DNA from: Ricinus communis
Taxonomy: Eukaryota; Streptophyta; Magnoliopsida; Malpighiales; Euphorbiaceae
Assembly: GCF_019578655.1 (NCBI RefSeq)
Contig: NC_063259.1
Span: forward strand, 27,887,277 to 27,951,276
Direction of reading: 5' to 3'
DNA: 64,000 bases
The notes beneath the pieces were generated by a model. The model did not search any database and was not told the DNA's origin. It saw only the letters and a program-made list of their open reading frames with translations. Positions 35,957 to 48,018 of the stretch are shown here, piece by piece; the stretch's first letter is position 1, and each line of letters begins with the position of its first letter. Position numbers and translations under genes: made by a program.

Positions 35957-38943
35957 TCAAACATTAGTCTTTCCATAGAGCTGAGCATAAACACTCCTAG
36001 TCCGATGAACCACAATCAAACTCAGTATCATAGCAACAATGCAAAGACCTGACATGATTCCACAAGTGAGGGAATAACATATTGAACCCACACAAGTAAG
36101 TGATTCCTCCTCAACAAGATGTGCGGCGAGCATAGATCCTGCATTTAGCTGTTGGATTGCTTGTTTTTCTGCATAGTAGTCGTATATACCACTAGCAATC
36201 ACACCAGAGAATATAAGAGAACCAGCAGTACTCGAAAGCGTAAGAAAATTGTACAAAGCACCAAAGCTCTTCAGTCCAAATAGTTCTGAGACTGCCGCAG
36301 GCACGATTGCCCAATGGGCACCATAGCTGAGTCCTATCAAAATGCTTACAACATATATTTCTCCAGGCCAACCCATTGCATAATAGAAGAGTCCAATAGC
36401 CATGATAACCTGAGCAACAGCCATTGCCACTGGTCTTGGGTAGGCAAAATTTCTGAAAAAGCACCAAGTTAAGTACATAATTATGAACTAGGATCAGTAA
36501 CATGTATGCCAGTATTAGTTACAAATGTACAACATCATCATTGAGTTCTTATCTTGAACAAGGAAATTCAATGGGAAGTAGGTTTCACCTAATGATAGCT
36601 TCAGAGAAGTAGCCACCACCAACACGGCCAAGAAAGTTCCAAATACTGATCATGGAGACAAATATGCTAGTATTGGTATATCCCAAAGATTGACAAATCT
36701 GACCCAGATTGTCAATAACTGTCAAACCAGATCCAGAAGCCAGTATTAGAGAGAAAAACATAAGCAAAAAATCTGCCTTTACTAATGCCTGCAATAAAGT
36801 GAAATCCTCCCCTCTACGTGGGCCTTTCTTCCGCTTGACCCTCACCGCTCCTTCTGCAGCTGCCTGGAAGAGTTTAGCTTGCAAATGAGCAATTCGTTTA
36901 TGTCTTTCTGATGCTGGAAGTGATTCCACTTCTGCAGGCTTCTCATCTTCGACCTCACTTAGAATGACCTCATTTGCATCCTGCTCCTGCCCAGAGTTAA
37001 CCCCTTCTTGTTTCTCTGGCTCAGGAAGAAGGGTCTCTTCTACTTGAGATCTTGGTTCAAAGAAGAAAACCAATAGAACAGGAATTGTAATAGGAAGCAA
37101 TATGAGAATTATCAGAATTATAGAAAATAATGTGACTAAACTTTGGCTCACATCAACTACATCCTCAAGTATCAAGACTCCCAGTAAATAAGCTGCCAGT
37201 ACTAGGCAGATGCTGTAGGTATATAAGAAGCTTGAATTATCAGATGGCCTAGCTTGTCTGTGACCTCCTACAGGTCTAATAATGAACATTAGAGCGATGA
37301 CAACCATAGAAGGCCCGACTGCAACCATGAAAATCAACCATGCTTCATTAGGGAAATTGATCATAGTATAAATCTGAGTCAGAATTGCACCACTCAACCC
37401 CGCAAATCCTTTCAGGATTCCAACAACAGGACCTCGGCTTTTGGGGAAGTTCTGTACACAGGAAACTAGAGCTGCTGTATTGAAGTAGGTTTCACCATTT
37501 GTCCCAACAAATACAGCAACACAAAGCTGCAGAACAGAATATGGTAAAACTTTACAAAATTTCGCAGGCAAAAAACTCAAAAACCTTCTCTAGAAAAACA
37601 CATAGTTATTTTGAACCTAGAATATATCAGTATGCAACTCATAATCAACTGGGCACTCCTTGGCAGTGTAAATAACATTAAGACATGACTAATGGCTCTT
37701 CAGCATATAGCCAACTTCTCCCAGTGGATGCCAAGACTTGAGGAGTAGTCAAGTAGACAGAAAAAAGATAACATAAAACACCATTGCAAAAACTAACAGC
37801 TTTAGTCTTTAAGTGCTTCCATCTTCAGTAAACATAAAATACAGGTCTTTTAAACAGGATCAATATTGGAACAACTAAGGACATTATAGAACACAATGTG
37901 CAAATCTAAGTATATTCAGCATAAATCAGAAAAACTATCAGACAATCAAAAAGTATTTTCTCCAAGCAATGTTTCCGGTATAACCTATAACTTCTTTATC
38001 GGGATAATAAGATGAGACATGTCAAAAGTTTTTTTTTTTTCTTTTGACAATATACTAAGAACCCTTGTCAGGATTAGAAGTATAAGACTAAGAAACGGAA
38101 TAATTTAAATGGTGCGAAGTAACAGACTAATCCCTAATGTGGGATTAGGATCATAAATTGTCATGCTTCCACAGATGACATCCTCAGCAAAACAGCCTAT
38201 GACTAATTTCAACTTGGTCTTTAAGAGTCAAGTCAAGTTACGTGCATAGGTAGGCTTTGATACCAACTGCGGATTGCCTCCGTTCATCCCTGAAACCAAT
38301 ACCAATTCAAACCACAAATACAAATTGTCCCCAGCAACTAGACCGCCATCATCATCATTCTTCAAACCATAAAGAACACCAAAGATTCTTCAAATTCCCA
38401 GACATAAACATATCTTGTCACAAGCAAAAAAGTGATCGAGAAGAAGAAAGATAAATAAAAATTTGATTACAGCTGAGAGTTAAGTCAAACTTCTGTCAGA
38501 GCCAAAAAATCAAATTTTCCATAGCAACTTTAGATCATAAAATAGTTTTTCTTTAAGAAAAAAAAAAACAAAGCTCCAAGTTAACACAAACAGATGATTG
38601 AACTCACCACCCAGAGCGGCAAAGCAGGCAACTTTTGGATTACAATAAGCCAAAGCAAGCCATACCCAACAAAATTCTGAAACACCCCAATTAGCAAAAT
38701 GGCCCAAATAGGCAAGACCTCACACAAAGCACCAGCAACAAATCCAATACTATCACCCAAATCTTTAGCCACACCAAGCATAGCCACCTCCCTCTGATTG
38801 TAACCCATAGAACTCTTGATCACAGGTGAAATACTCCCAAACAAGTATCCAATCCCTGCACATGATTGCACCCACATTGCACAAACAAACACAAGCCATC
38901 TGTTATTGAAGAAGGCCTTGAATCTCTCATGCAACCGCTGCAT
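35957..38943 (-). CDS. Nodulin-like / NFD4-like major facilitator superfamily transporter
   Basis: Exons on the minus strand are 38943-38608, 37526-36589 and 36452-35957, 589 residues, phase preserved at both GT-AG introns. The start MQRLHERFKAFFNNRWLVFV matches the usual beginning of plant nodulin-like MFS proteins. Family motifs: WLVFVCAMWVQSCAGIGYLF in the first helix, GVAKDLGDSIGF, NGETYFNTAALVSCVQNFP, SRGPVVGILKGFAGLSGAI, and in the second half the GQICQSLGYTNTSIFVSM stretch followed by WNFLGRVGGG. About 12 membrane helices are evident, split by a long acidic then basic cytosolic loop (residues about 275-350). Members have been linked to karyogamy (NFD4), iron or monocarboxylate transport. 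The substrate of this copy is unknown. It is complete, with no broken motif. Confidence 0.92.
37527..38607 (-). other. Large first intron of the NFD4-like gene
   Basis: 1081 bp between a GTGAGT donor (38602-38607) and a TTCTGCAG acceptor (AG at 37527-37528). I see no nested gene or transposon ends in it. Confidence 0.85.
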
Positions 38944-40806
38944 TCTAATCCTAATCTTATTCCTCCTCTTGTGCAATTAAAGAAAATACAACAATCAGTC
39001 GTAACAAGAGATATATATGGGATATGGGATCTTTGAAGATACCAATTGGATGGATGAATAAAATAATATGTATTTTTCTTGTTTGAAAGCTGAGAAACGA
39101 AAAGGAAAGATTTTTATGGTTTTGAAATGTATGCTCTCTTATTTCAAAAGGAGAAAAAAAAAAGTCTGTGTCCCACCAACTGCACAACTACTGATCAAAA
39201 GCATCACCAACTGCCCTTATCACCTGTGCATGTGCTCTTGTACCCTACGGCTTACCACTCATCACCTCTTTATTCAACCTTTTTTTTTGCCTAAATCTCC
39301 TTAAAGAAAAAAACATAAATAAATTTGTCAGATTGATCTAATTAATTTTTTATTCACATATGCGTAATGGTCTTTATATGAACGAAACAAAACAGTACTT
39401 GTATGGCTTCCATTAACAATGAACGTACCTAAATTATTTGGCCTCCACATAATTTTATCTCTAAACTTTTCAATCCAATCTCTTTCACCTCTCAGTTTCT
39501 GTTTTTTTAAACCTCTTTTATCTCTGTATATATTTTATATTTTATTTGATTATATTATAAAAAAGTAATTAAAAATAAATGATATATACAAAAGTGAAAA
39601 AAAAAAGTCAAAAAGAAAAGCAAATTATGATGTGTTAATAGATTAAAAAATAGTCAAAGTATTAAGAATTAAATTGGTAAAATTTTTAACTTAATGAAAA
39701 AAATAAATTGATAAGTTTAGAAATGAAACTAAACTGTTGATTAAGCCATATTGACTCGGATATTTACATGGCAACGATGTTTAATAGAAGGATAAACATA
39801 AGCCACATGGCATTTTGCTATTGGTTGCCAATGGATTATCTGGCATGGAACTGAGTGCTTATAATTTCTCTGACTAGTGGGCCTATTGCTAAGTGTTAAA
39901 CACATTAGGACAAGTATCTGCTGAGTCAGAAATTGGGCTTTAATATTCAGATATGAACAAAAATACTAAAAAAGAAAATTAAGTGATATTCTAAAGTAAT
40001 TTAACTCCCTGAAATTAATTTATAACTAATTAAAGTATTCCATCACAAAAGATACATTAGAAGTCCTAGTGGCTCTTTCGTTCTTAACTTCTAAAATATC
40101 TGAGTTGTCTAATTTTTCTTTTTTTCTGAAGTTTTAAATATTACTAATTAATAAATTCGTTATCTTTTCTTATTTCAATCGAATTGAATGTATACTTTTA
40201 ATCAAACAATTATTTTTTCCTTATTGAAGTAAAATTATGTTTTAAATAATCAAAATATTATAATTTTCTTTCCTTTCCTAGTTGTTATCGAATTCTTTAT
40301 CTCATTTTTCCAATTGGATTGTGTTATATTAATTAATATTTTAATTTTACATTTAATTAGTAATGACCATATTAATCTCATTTTAAACATAAGAAATCGT
40401 TAAAACCGTGGCTTAATTAGTAAATTTGCATGTCGCTTCCATCTTTACGTGTGTGTATATATAGAGCAGCCTTCAAATCTGAATCGCGGGTGAAATCAGA
40501 CGAGAAACAGAATAGGAAAAGAAGGAAAGGTTACTGGAAAATTCTTGCCAACTTTTCTCTGAAGAAAGGGGAGGGTTTCGTTTGCGGTGCACTATAAAGT
40601 TTAATGTATGCTTTTCTTCTTCTGTTTCTTTAGCACTATGCATAGTCGAAAAGAAGTTTTTTTTTTCTTTTTTTTTTTTATTTCTTTCAGTGTTCTATGA
40701 ATTGTTCGATTCTTCGACGAAAATTTGCAAGGATTAAGTTGTATAAAGAAAAATCTACACTTTGTTTCGAATAAAATATTTGCAGCGGCATTGGACACAT
40801 CTAATA
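38944..40806. other. Intergenic region, AT-rich
   Basis: NFD4-like promoter at the left, and at the right the old promoter and leader of the F-box pseudogene, including a TATA-like TATATATAG near 40456. Nothing else can be supported. Confidence 0.6.
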
Positions 40807-41802
40807 ATGGCAGAGGATTTAATAACTCAATTAGCTGATGATCTTCTTATTTCAATTCTTTCTCATCTAACTTTGAAGGAGGCAGGCAATAAGAACCAAT
40901 GTCTTATCCCGTAGATGGAGGAAATTATGAAAATTTACTGGTAGATCGGACTTTAATTTAGGCAAGATTGATTTAAAGAAGTCTAGGTTCATTGGCTAGG
41001 TTTATACCGTCCTTCATAATTGGCTCATGTTGGCTTCAGAAAGAAAAGTTCAAAGGCCTCATTTGGATGTTAATACTTGGGGTTTTAGATATACTTTCTC
41101 GACACAGTTTCTTCATAGTCATAGCCTTAATTCAATGACTGTTCTACATTTGAAAAGCGTAGAAGTTACTGGTGATGTTGTTGACGACCTTTTAGGCCTG
41201 TGCCCCTTTTTTGAAGTGTTAAGTATTGAGAGTGTAACTTCACTTAATCATCTAAATCTATATGCCATTCGCTCAAGCTGAAGCACTTAGAGATAATATT
41301 CTGCAACTTTGTGAAATATGTGGAGATTTCTGCGGAAGATCTTGTGTCATTTAAATATTGTGGACGATATGGACACATAATTGTTTATGATGTTCCTTGT
41401 CTTCTTGAGGCTTCTGTTAGGGATGAGTGTGCTTATTATTTCCTTAAAAACATGTCCCAGTTCTCAAACTATCTCTCTCTATTAAAGACGTTTAAATTGG
41501 ACTTAACGTCACTCGAGGTATGCATGTGAAATTCTTTGGTTTAAATTCTCCCTCTTCTTCTCTCTTTCGTGCACACATTACTCCCAGGCATATTGTTATG
41601 AGAAAGCATAGTTGTATTGATCTTTTCAGCTTTGATTCTGGATTGAATTGATATGATATCGGAAGGTGCCCCGAATTTCCTAAGTTAAGGAATCTCAAGC
41701 ACTTGGATTTGGCGATTTATGCTTATGATGCTTACAACCTCCTCTGTTGCTCTTCATTCCTGTTGATGTGTCCCTTTTTGCATTCATTAAAAGTTATAAC
41801 TT
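40807..41802 (+). pseudogene. F-box/LRR-FBD pseudogene, 5' part
   Basis: It begins MAEDLITQLADDLLISILSH, a normal F-box, then a one-base frameshift near 40882 switches frame to AIRTNVLSRRWRKL, the next F-box conserved block. There the expected Trp codon is TGA, and a TAG follows 60 bp on. The frame resumes at about 41027 with leucine-rich repeat-like sequence (SMTVLHLKSVEVTGDVVDDL, CPFFEVLSIESV). More frame changes follow, and the last block (CPFLHSLKVI) is cut by the copia insertion at 41803. Such F-box proteins are substrate adaptors of SCF ubiquitin ligases and form large, fast-turnover families. With several independent lesions this copy cannot encode a full protein. Confidence 0.85.
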
Positions 41803-42074
41803 TGTTGAAGAACAAAGACAGGAACAAGAACAAAAAACAACAGTCAAGGACCAAAGGTCAAGGCCTCAGGTCATATCATCACAGGCCTAAAAGCTGAGAA
41901 AAGATCAACTTTTCTTTCCTAAGGTTGACATAGAGCTTAGGGGATCAACAGGGTAGCAATACGACCGTTACCCTTTAATTGTATATAACAGAACACTTAC
42001 ATACATAAAGATCTCAGAATTCTTGCTTGTAAATTCATTACAAATTAATAAAGCTTCTAATTACATTTTCTATA
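41803..42074 (+). repeat. 5' LTR of the copia element
   Basis: Starts TGTTGAAGAAC and ends TTCTATA. The final TA corresponds to CA in the 3' LTR, so the canonical end has mutated. A TATA-like GTATATAAC lies near 41982. A 22-bp segment around 41963-41984 is absent from the 3' copy. Confidence 0.9.
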
Positions 42075-42086
42075 TGGTATCAGAGC
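42075..42086 (+). other. Primer-binding site for initiator tRNA-Met
   Basis: TGGTATCAGAGC follows the 5' LTR with no gap, the standard plant copia primer-binding site. Confidence 0.95.
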
Positions 42087-42140
42087 AGGCTTGATCCTGT
42101 CATCATTTACCAAAACACAAACACAAAAACCTTTCTCATC

Positions 42141-45100
42141 ATGTCTCACAGTGATATCACAAATTAACCAACACTGTGTTAAAAGGCAATCAAAATTACT
42201 TTGAATGGTCAATGTCCGTTTACATCAGCCTAAGTGGCAAAGAAAAATTAGGATTCATCACAAGAACCAGAAGCAAGCCACAACTAATCAATCCGAACCA
42301 ACCAACTAAAGAAAAAAATGAAAGCAATAGAAGAGTGGCAAACGACAAACTATATGGTAATGTCACTACTCACAAATACCATGGAGCCTCATATTGCCAG
42401 ACTCTGCATGTTACTGGCATCATCACAGGCCATCTGGACCAAGATGAAAGGCCTATATAGCCATGAGCAAAACTATGCTCACATCTTCAATTTGAAACAA
42501 GAACTGGCACAAATTAAACACGGGACTCAGATAAGCACGAGTTACGCGACTGAGGTTTTGACCAGATGGGAAGAACTTCAGAGTTACCTCCCACCGACAA
42601 CAGACCCAGAAGAGGCAAGAAAGAGAGTAGAACAAGATTTAATGTATGCTTACCTAGGGGGGCTCGATTCGAGCTACAAAGCTTTGAGATCGCAGATTCT
42701 ATTGTCCAGCAACCTCCCCAGAATCAACGTTGTCATAGCCATCATCCAGTAGGAAGAGACTAGACGCGCGACTATGAGCACAGTTAACAACTTCGACAAC
42801 ATAGAAACTAAAGCCTACGCCTCTCACCTCTCAAATCCTCGAGAGACGGCTCGAGTGAGAGGAGCGCCTGCCAGCGTCAAGAGGTGCGACCACTACAAGA
42901 AGCAGGGGCACTCTCACGACCGCTGTTGGCATCTCCACCTTCACCTACTGCCGAGTCTCAGTAGAGTCGAGCGAGGAAGAAGTGGGGGGAGGCGAGAGAA
43001 AGTAGATAGGAGAAGGTTTAGCGGCTTAGGCGTCTCGAATGTGTCTAACCTTAAGGGTTATGACGAGACGTCCGGGTCGGATCCGGACTTGAGTAGTGGG
43101 TTGGATCCTTTTAATTCAATCTGACCCGACCCCAACACCTGCACCCGACCCGGCTCTAGCAATCCGACCCTACCTGATTGCAATCAATAGGCTGACTCGG
43201 ATCCGACCCAATTCGTATAGCCGACCCGACCCGAACCTGGCTCGACAGAAAATTCACAATTTTCACAATTAATTTCTCAGCTCTAGTCCATTATTCAGCT
43301 TCAGCAACCCCGTGGGTCAGGTTTAGTATAAAAAAAATTACATAAATTCTTTAAAAAATTCTCAAGATTGGATCATCGACTCCGGTGCAACCGATCACAT
43401 GATATGGGATCCAACAAAATTATAAAATTTTATACCTACAGATTCCTAACATTTGATCATTGCAAATGGAGATCGAGCTGAAATCTCTGGTTTTGGCTCA
43501 TCAAACCTATTTCATAACAATATACAAGATATTCTTCTTTTACCTAATTTTAAATCTAATTTATTATCTGTTGGTAAAATAACTAGGAATTTGAATTGTA
43601 ATGTTATTTTCTCACCTACTACAGTGTTATTTCAGGATCGAATCACACGGAAGACAATTGGTGAGGGACACTTTGAAAATGACCTGTACTATCTCACAAA
43701 CTCCACCAATCAATGTCTTGTCTCGACTAGTCCAGTCAATCAAGGAGTGTTGATGCATCGATGGTTTGGGCATCCGTCCGATAAAGTATTAAATCAGCTT
43801 TTTTATTTAAAATTAAATTCTAGTTGTTGTGACATTTGTAAATTTTTTAAACATACTAGATTACCTTTCCCTTTATCTTCCACTATATCTGAAAAAATGT
43901 TTGACTTAATTCACTCCGATGTTTGGGAACCTGCCCCCGTCATCTCCTACAATCATTTCACATATTTTGTCACATTCATCGATGACTATTTCCGCACTAC
44001 TTGGGTTTATTTGTTAAAAGAAAAAAAATGAAGTTTTTACTTACTTCCAAAACTTTTTTAATTTTATTTAAAATTAGTACAATGCCAAAATTAAAATTTT
44101 CGCTCAGACAATGGTACTGAATACATAAATAAATTTTTTTCCGACTTTCTCTCAAAAAAGGAAATTTTACATCAAACTACCTGCATTTATACCCCCAAAC
44201 AAAATGGGTTTTCAGAAAGAAAAAAAAGACACCTCTTTGAGGTCACGCGAATCCTCCTTCTTTAAAATAATGTCCCAAATCATTTCTGGTCGGATGCCCT
44301 CCTAACTGCTGAGTATCTTATCAACAGACTTCCCAGCACCAAACTGAAAAATCTAAGTCCTCTAGAAATCCTCAGAGGAAGAAAAATTGAATTAGGGCAC
44401 ATTCGAGTCTTTGGCTGCACAGCCTTTGTCCACATTAATCGCCACCACAAACTCAATAAGAGCTCTGTCAAAACTATATTCCTAGGATACTCCTCTGAAA
44501 AAAAGGAGTATAAATGCTATGACCCATCCACACATAAGACCTACATCTCTCGGGATGTGTCATTTGTTGAAAGTACTCCTTACTTCACAAATGACCCCAC
44601 TCACAATCATGGGCCCCTTAACTTGTTATTTTCGCATAACTCTTCCTTTTTTGACAATCAAATACTGGATACTCCACCAGAGGGAGCCACTTCCAGAAGC
44701 AACTCCCGAGGCAACTTCTTCAGGGGGAGAACATGAGCCACAAGAACAAAGTGACCCATAAGAATAAATTGCCTTGCAAAGATCATCTCGACCAACCAGA
44801 CCTCCAGCCAGGTTAAGGGACTATGTGTCCCACAAGGTGTCGTATCCAATTCAACACTTTATTAATTACAATTCAGTATCAAGTCAATATAGGCATACCT
44901 ATGCAATCTCACAACTCACACAGAACCCACGTTTTTTTATGAAGCTAACTCTAATCCCAATTTGTGTGAAGCCATGAAGGAAGAACTTCAAGCACTAGAG
45001 AAAAATGACACATGGGATATTATTACTCTACCACCAAATAAAAAACCCGTAGGATGCAAATGGGTATATAAAATAAAATATAAATGTGATGGTACAATTA

Positions 45101-46433
45101 AAAAATACAAGGCTAGATTAGTAGCAAAAAGGTATGGGTAGACTACCAGGAAACCTTTGCACCCATAGCAAAAATGAGTACTTTTATTATCTGTTGCCAC
45201 TAATTCAAGATGGAGTCTGTTTCAAATGGATATAAAAAATGCCTTCCTCCAAGGATCTCTAGACGAGGAAGTCTATATGAGCCTTCCTCTAAGTCACAAG
45301 TCCTCATCAGATCACTCCTTAGTATGTAAACTCAAAAAAGCTATCTATGGATTAAAGCAATCCCTAAGAGCATGGTATGCTAAGCTAAGCCTTTTTTGTT
45401 AAAAATTAATTTTAATAAATGTGCCTTTGATTCTTCTATGTTTGTAAAACACACCCACACATGCACTATTATTATTTTTGTATATGTGATGACATTATCA
45501 TAACCGGTAATAATAATGAGGAAATTGAAAAGGTTAAGCAAAAACTAAAAGGGAAATTTGATATCAAAGACTAGGTCAACTTTCATACTTTCTTGGGATA
45601 GAAATAACCAAATCACATAAAGGCTTATTTTTGTCCCAGAAAAAGTACGTTCTTGATTTATTAAAAGAAATAGGAAAAATAGGAGCCAAACCTATAAATA
45701 CCCCAATGGAAACTAAAACAAAACTTAATTTGGAAGATGGTGACCATTTAGATGACATAGGCAATTATCAGCGCCTAGTAGGAAAGCTAATTTATCTAAC
45801 CGTCACTAGCCTGATATCGCTTATGCGGTAAGTATGGTAAGCCAATTTATGCATGCTCCCCGTACTAGTAATTTGGATGCTATTGATAGAATTCTTAGGT
45901 ATCTCAAGGGCACCCCAGGTTAAGGTATTTGAATGAAAAATAATAACGATGCTAACACTATAGTTGGCTTTTCTGATGCAGATTGGGCCGGAAGTTGTGA
46001 CAGAAAATCAACTTATGAATTTTGCGTCTTCGTAGGAGGAAACTTAGTAACGTGAAAAAGCAAAAAATAAACTGTAACCGCAAGATCGAGCGTAGAAGCA
46101 GAATATCGAGCAATGGCTTCAACAACCAGCGAACTCATATGGATCAAACAAGTACTTACTGACATGAAAATAGAATGCAAAGATCCGATGAAAATATACT
46201 GTGATAATCAAGCAGCAAGGCACATTGCTTCAAATCCTGTCTTTCATGAACGAACCAAACACATTGAAGTGGACTGCCACTTCATAAGGGAAAAAGTTCA
46301 ATCTGGTGAAATTGAAACCCCGTTCATCAGAAGCCACGAACAATTAGCGGATATCTTTACAAAAGCTCTGGACAAAACTCATCATCACAATCTTCTTAGC
46401 AAAATAGATTATGTCAACTTGTTCGAATCCATC
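42141..46433 (+). pseudogene. Degenerate copia gag-pol
   Basis: The presumed gag ATG at 42141 meets a stop after eight codons. Further gag sequence is spread over two frames to about 42752. A zinc-knuckle remnant near 42886 reads CDHYKKQGHSHDRCW, so one cysteine has become Tyr. The protease motif WIIDSGATDHM lies near 43369. The GAG-pre-integrase and integrase start (HRWFGHPS, FDLIHSDVW, TFIDDY) lie at 43760-44010, and integrase continues in another frame to about 44470. Reverse transcriptase is at about 44980-45580, with a frameshift in the YVDD region near 45485. RNase H (SDADWAG, VEAEYRAMA, CDNQAA) runs 45970-46410. It makes no functional polyprotein. Confidence 0.9.
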
Positions 46434-46442
46434 TTGAGGGGG
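46434..46442 (+). other. Polypurine tract
   Basis: TTGAGGGGG directly before the 3' LTR, the usual plus-strand primer site. Confidence 0.8.
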
Positions 46443-46713
46443 AAGACAGGAACAAAAACAAAAATAAAAACCAACCGTCAAGGACCGAAGGTCAAGACCT
46501 CAGATCATATCATCACAGGCCTAAAAGCTGAGAAAAGGAAGGGAAGAAAGGTCGCTTCTACCTTTCTCAGAATAGAGATGAACGTTGACATAGAGCTTAG
46601 GGGATCAACAGGGTAGCAATTATATAATAGAACACTTACATACATAAAAATCTCAGAATTCTTGCTTGTAAATTCATCACAAATTAATAAAGCTTCTAAT
46701 TACATTTTCTACA
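46443..46713 (+). repeat. 3' LTR of the copia element, first bases missing
   Basis: Aligns to the 5' LTR from AAGACAGGAAC onward but lacks the first 12 or so bases (TGTTGAAGAACA). It ends TTCTACA. It contains a short insertion around 46533-46570 relative to the 5' copy. Aligned parts differ by a few percent by eye. Confidence 0.88.
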
Positions 46714-47156
46714 AACTTGTACTTCTAGATGCTCACCTTTGCTTTCATAATAAAGAAACTAAAAAGCACAACTAATGTTCTCTTTTATACTTGCTTAATG
46801 TCTGTACTCCAAGCTAATATTAACAGAAGTAAAACAACCATTTGCTTCCTTTTGGCAGGTTTTAGCGCTGGAGTGCTCAAGTCTAAAGCAAGAGAAGGAG
46901 CGGAAAGCAAAGCCGCATCGCTACCTGAAGGTAGTTGAACTGGGCAGTTTTCTTGGTTTTGCAATTTATGCTGAACTTGCACAGCATTTACTTAAAAGGG
47001 CTGTGTCGCTTGAGAAATTGATCATTGATACGTGCACATATTCAATGGAAGATAGAGCAGAACGTACAGATTCCAAGAGTAATCTTAGCAGCAAGAGCTC
47101 GAGCTAAGCATCTAGAAACTTGTTTACCTCCTAAGGCTGAATTGGTGATACTCTGA
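46714..47156 (+). pseudogene. F-box/LRR-FBD pseudogene, 3' part
   Basis: Beyond the copia element the host gene resumes. After an intron-like stretch ending TTTGGCAG at 46858, the frame reads PHRYLKVVELGSFLGFAIYA and LLKRAVSLEKLIIDTC, the FBD-type C-terminal block of plant F-box/LRR proteins. A frameshift near 47090 then leads to ARARAKHLETCLPPKAELVI and a TGA at 47154, the usual end of this family. Together with 40807-41802 this is one gene, broken before or after the insertion. Confidence 0.82.
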
Positions 47157-48018
47157 TCTTTCCAAGTTTCATGGCAAGCCTCTTAAAAGTGAGCTCAAAT
47201 TAGTACTGATATTTAAGGTAGGTTGTGCATTGTTGGAAGAAGATGCAAGCAAGTAGCAATTTGAGTGTGCTAATGAGCATTTCTAGAGCGTCATTTTGGA
47301 TGCTTGAATTATATATATTGCCATCTGAATGTAGAACACATTAATTAATTATTTATTATTGGTGTTTATTGTTTGGTCTAGAAACTTTTGAAGAATGGTT
47401 GCGTGAATTTTAACTATTTCCCATTTGAAAGGACTTTAAGGTTGAAAAGTTTACAATCGCATCAAGCATCATAATTCTTACTCTTTATGTCCAGTAAAGT
47501 TTAAAACATTCAGCGGTCATTGTGCACCAAAGGAATCTCGGATGTCTCATTATTTTCACTAGCATAGAGACACTGTTACTAAAAAAACATTGAGATTAGC
47601 AGTTGTGATATGCAGTAATAGGAATAATATAAAAATAAAAGTGATTTTGCGGCCATAGACCTAAATATATATAAGCAACCACATTGCTATTCGCCAAAAA
47701 CTAAAGCAACTCATGACGAAACCTCCGTCCACCTCAGCTTAATATGGACATCCAGTGTGAAGATAAGAATGTCACAGAAACGAACATGAATTACTAAATG
47801 TCCTGTTTATTTATTTTATATTATACTTTTTCTTCAGTGTAACATTCGAGAGAACAGGTGCAGAAATAATGGTTTATGGAAAGGTTAGTTAAGCATAGTA
47901 GTTGGACAGTTGGTCTTGAAGGCTTGTATATAAATATCTTCAGTTAATGAGAAGTAGATGAGCTGATTCTATTCTCTTACTAAGCTTTGTTTTTCCTCTC
48001 GAGTTTTCTCATGGGTAA
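47157..48018. other. Intergenic region
   Basis: It holds the remains of the F-box 3' end and the 3' untranslated region of the lumen protein gene. No coding frame is convincing. Confidence 0.65.

Larger units (their letters stand above)
41798..46718 (+). mobile_element. Ty1/copia LTR retrotransposon with target-site duplication, degenerate
   Basis: The 5-bp direct repeat AACTT flanks the element (41798-41802 and 46714-46718). The element runs 41803-46713 and has two LTRs of about 270 bp, a primer-binding site complementary to initiator tRNA-Met directly after the 5' LTR, and a polypurine tract before the 3' LTR. Internal order is gag, protease, integrase, reverse transcriptase, RNase H, which defines the copia superfamily. 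All coding parts carry stops or frameshifts. It lies in the F-box pseudogene in the same orientation. Confidence 0.93.
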
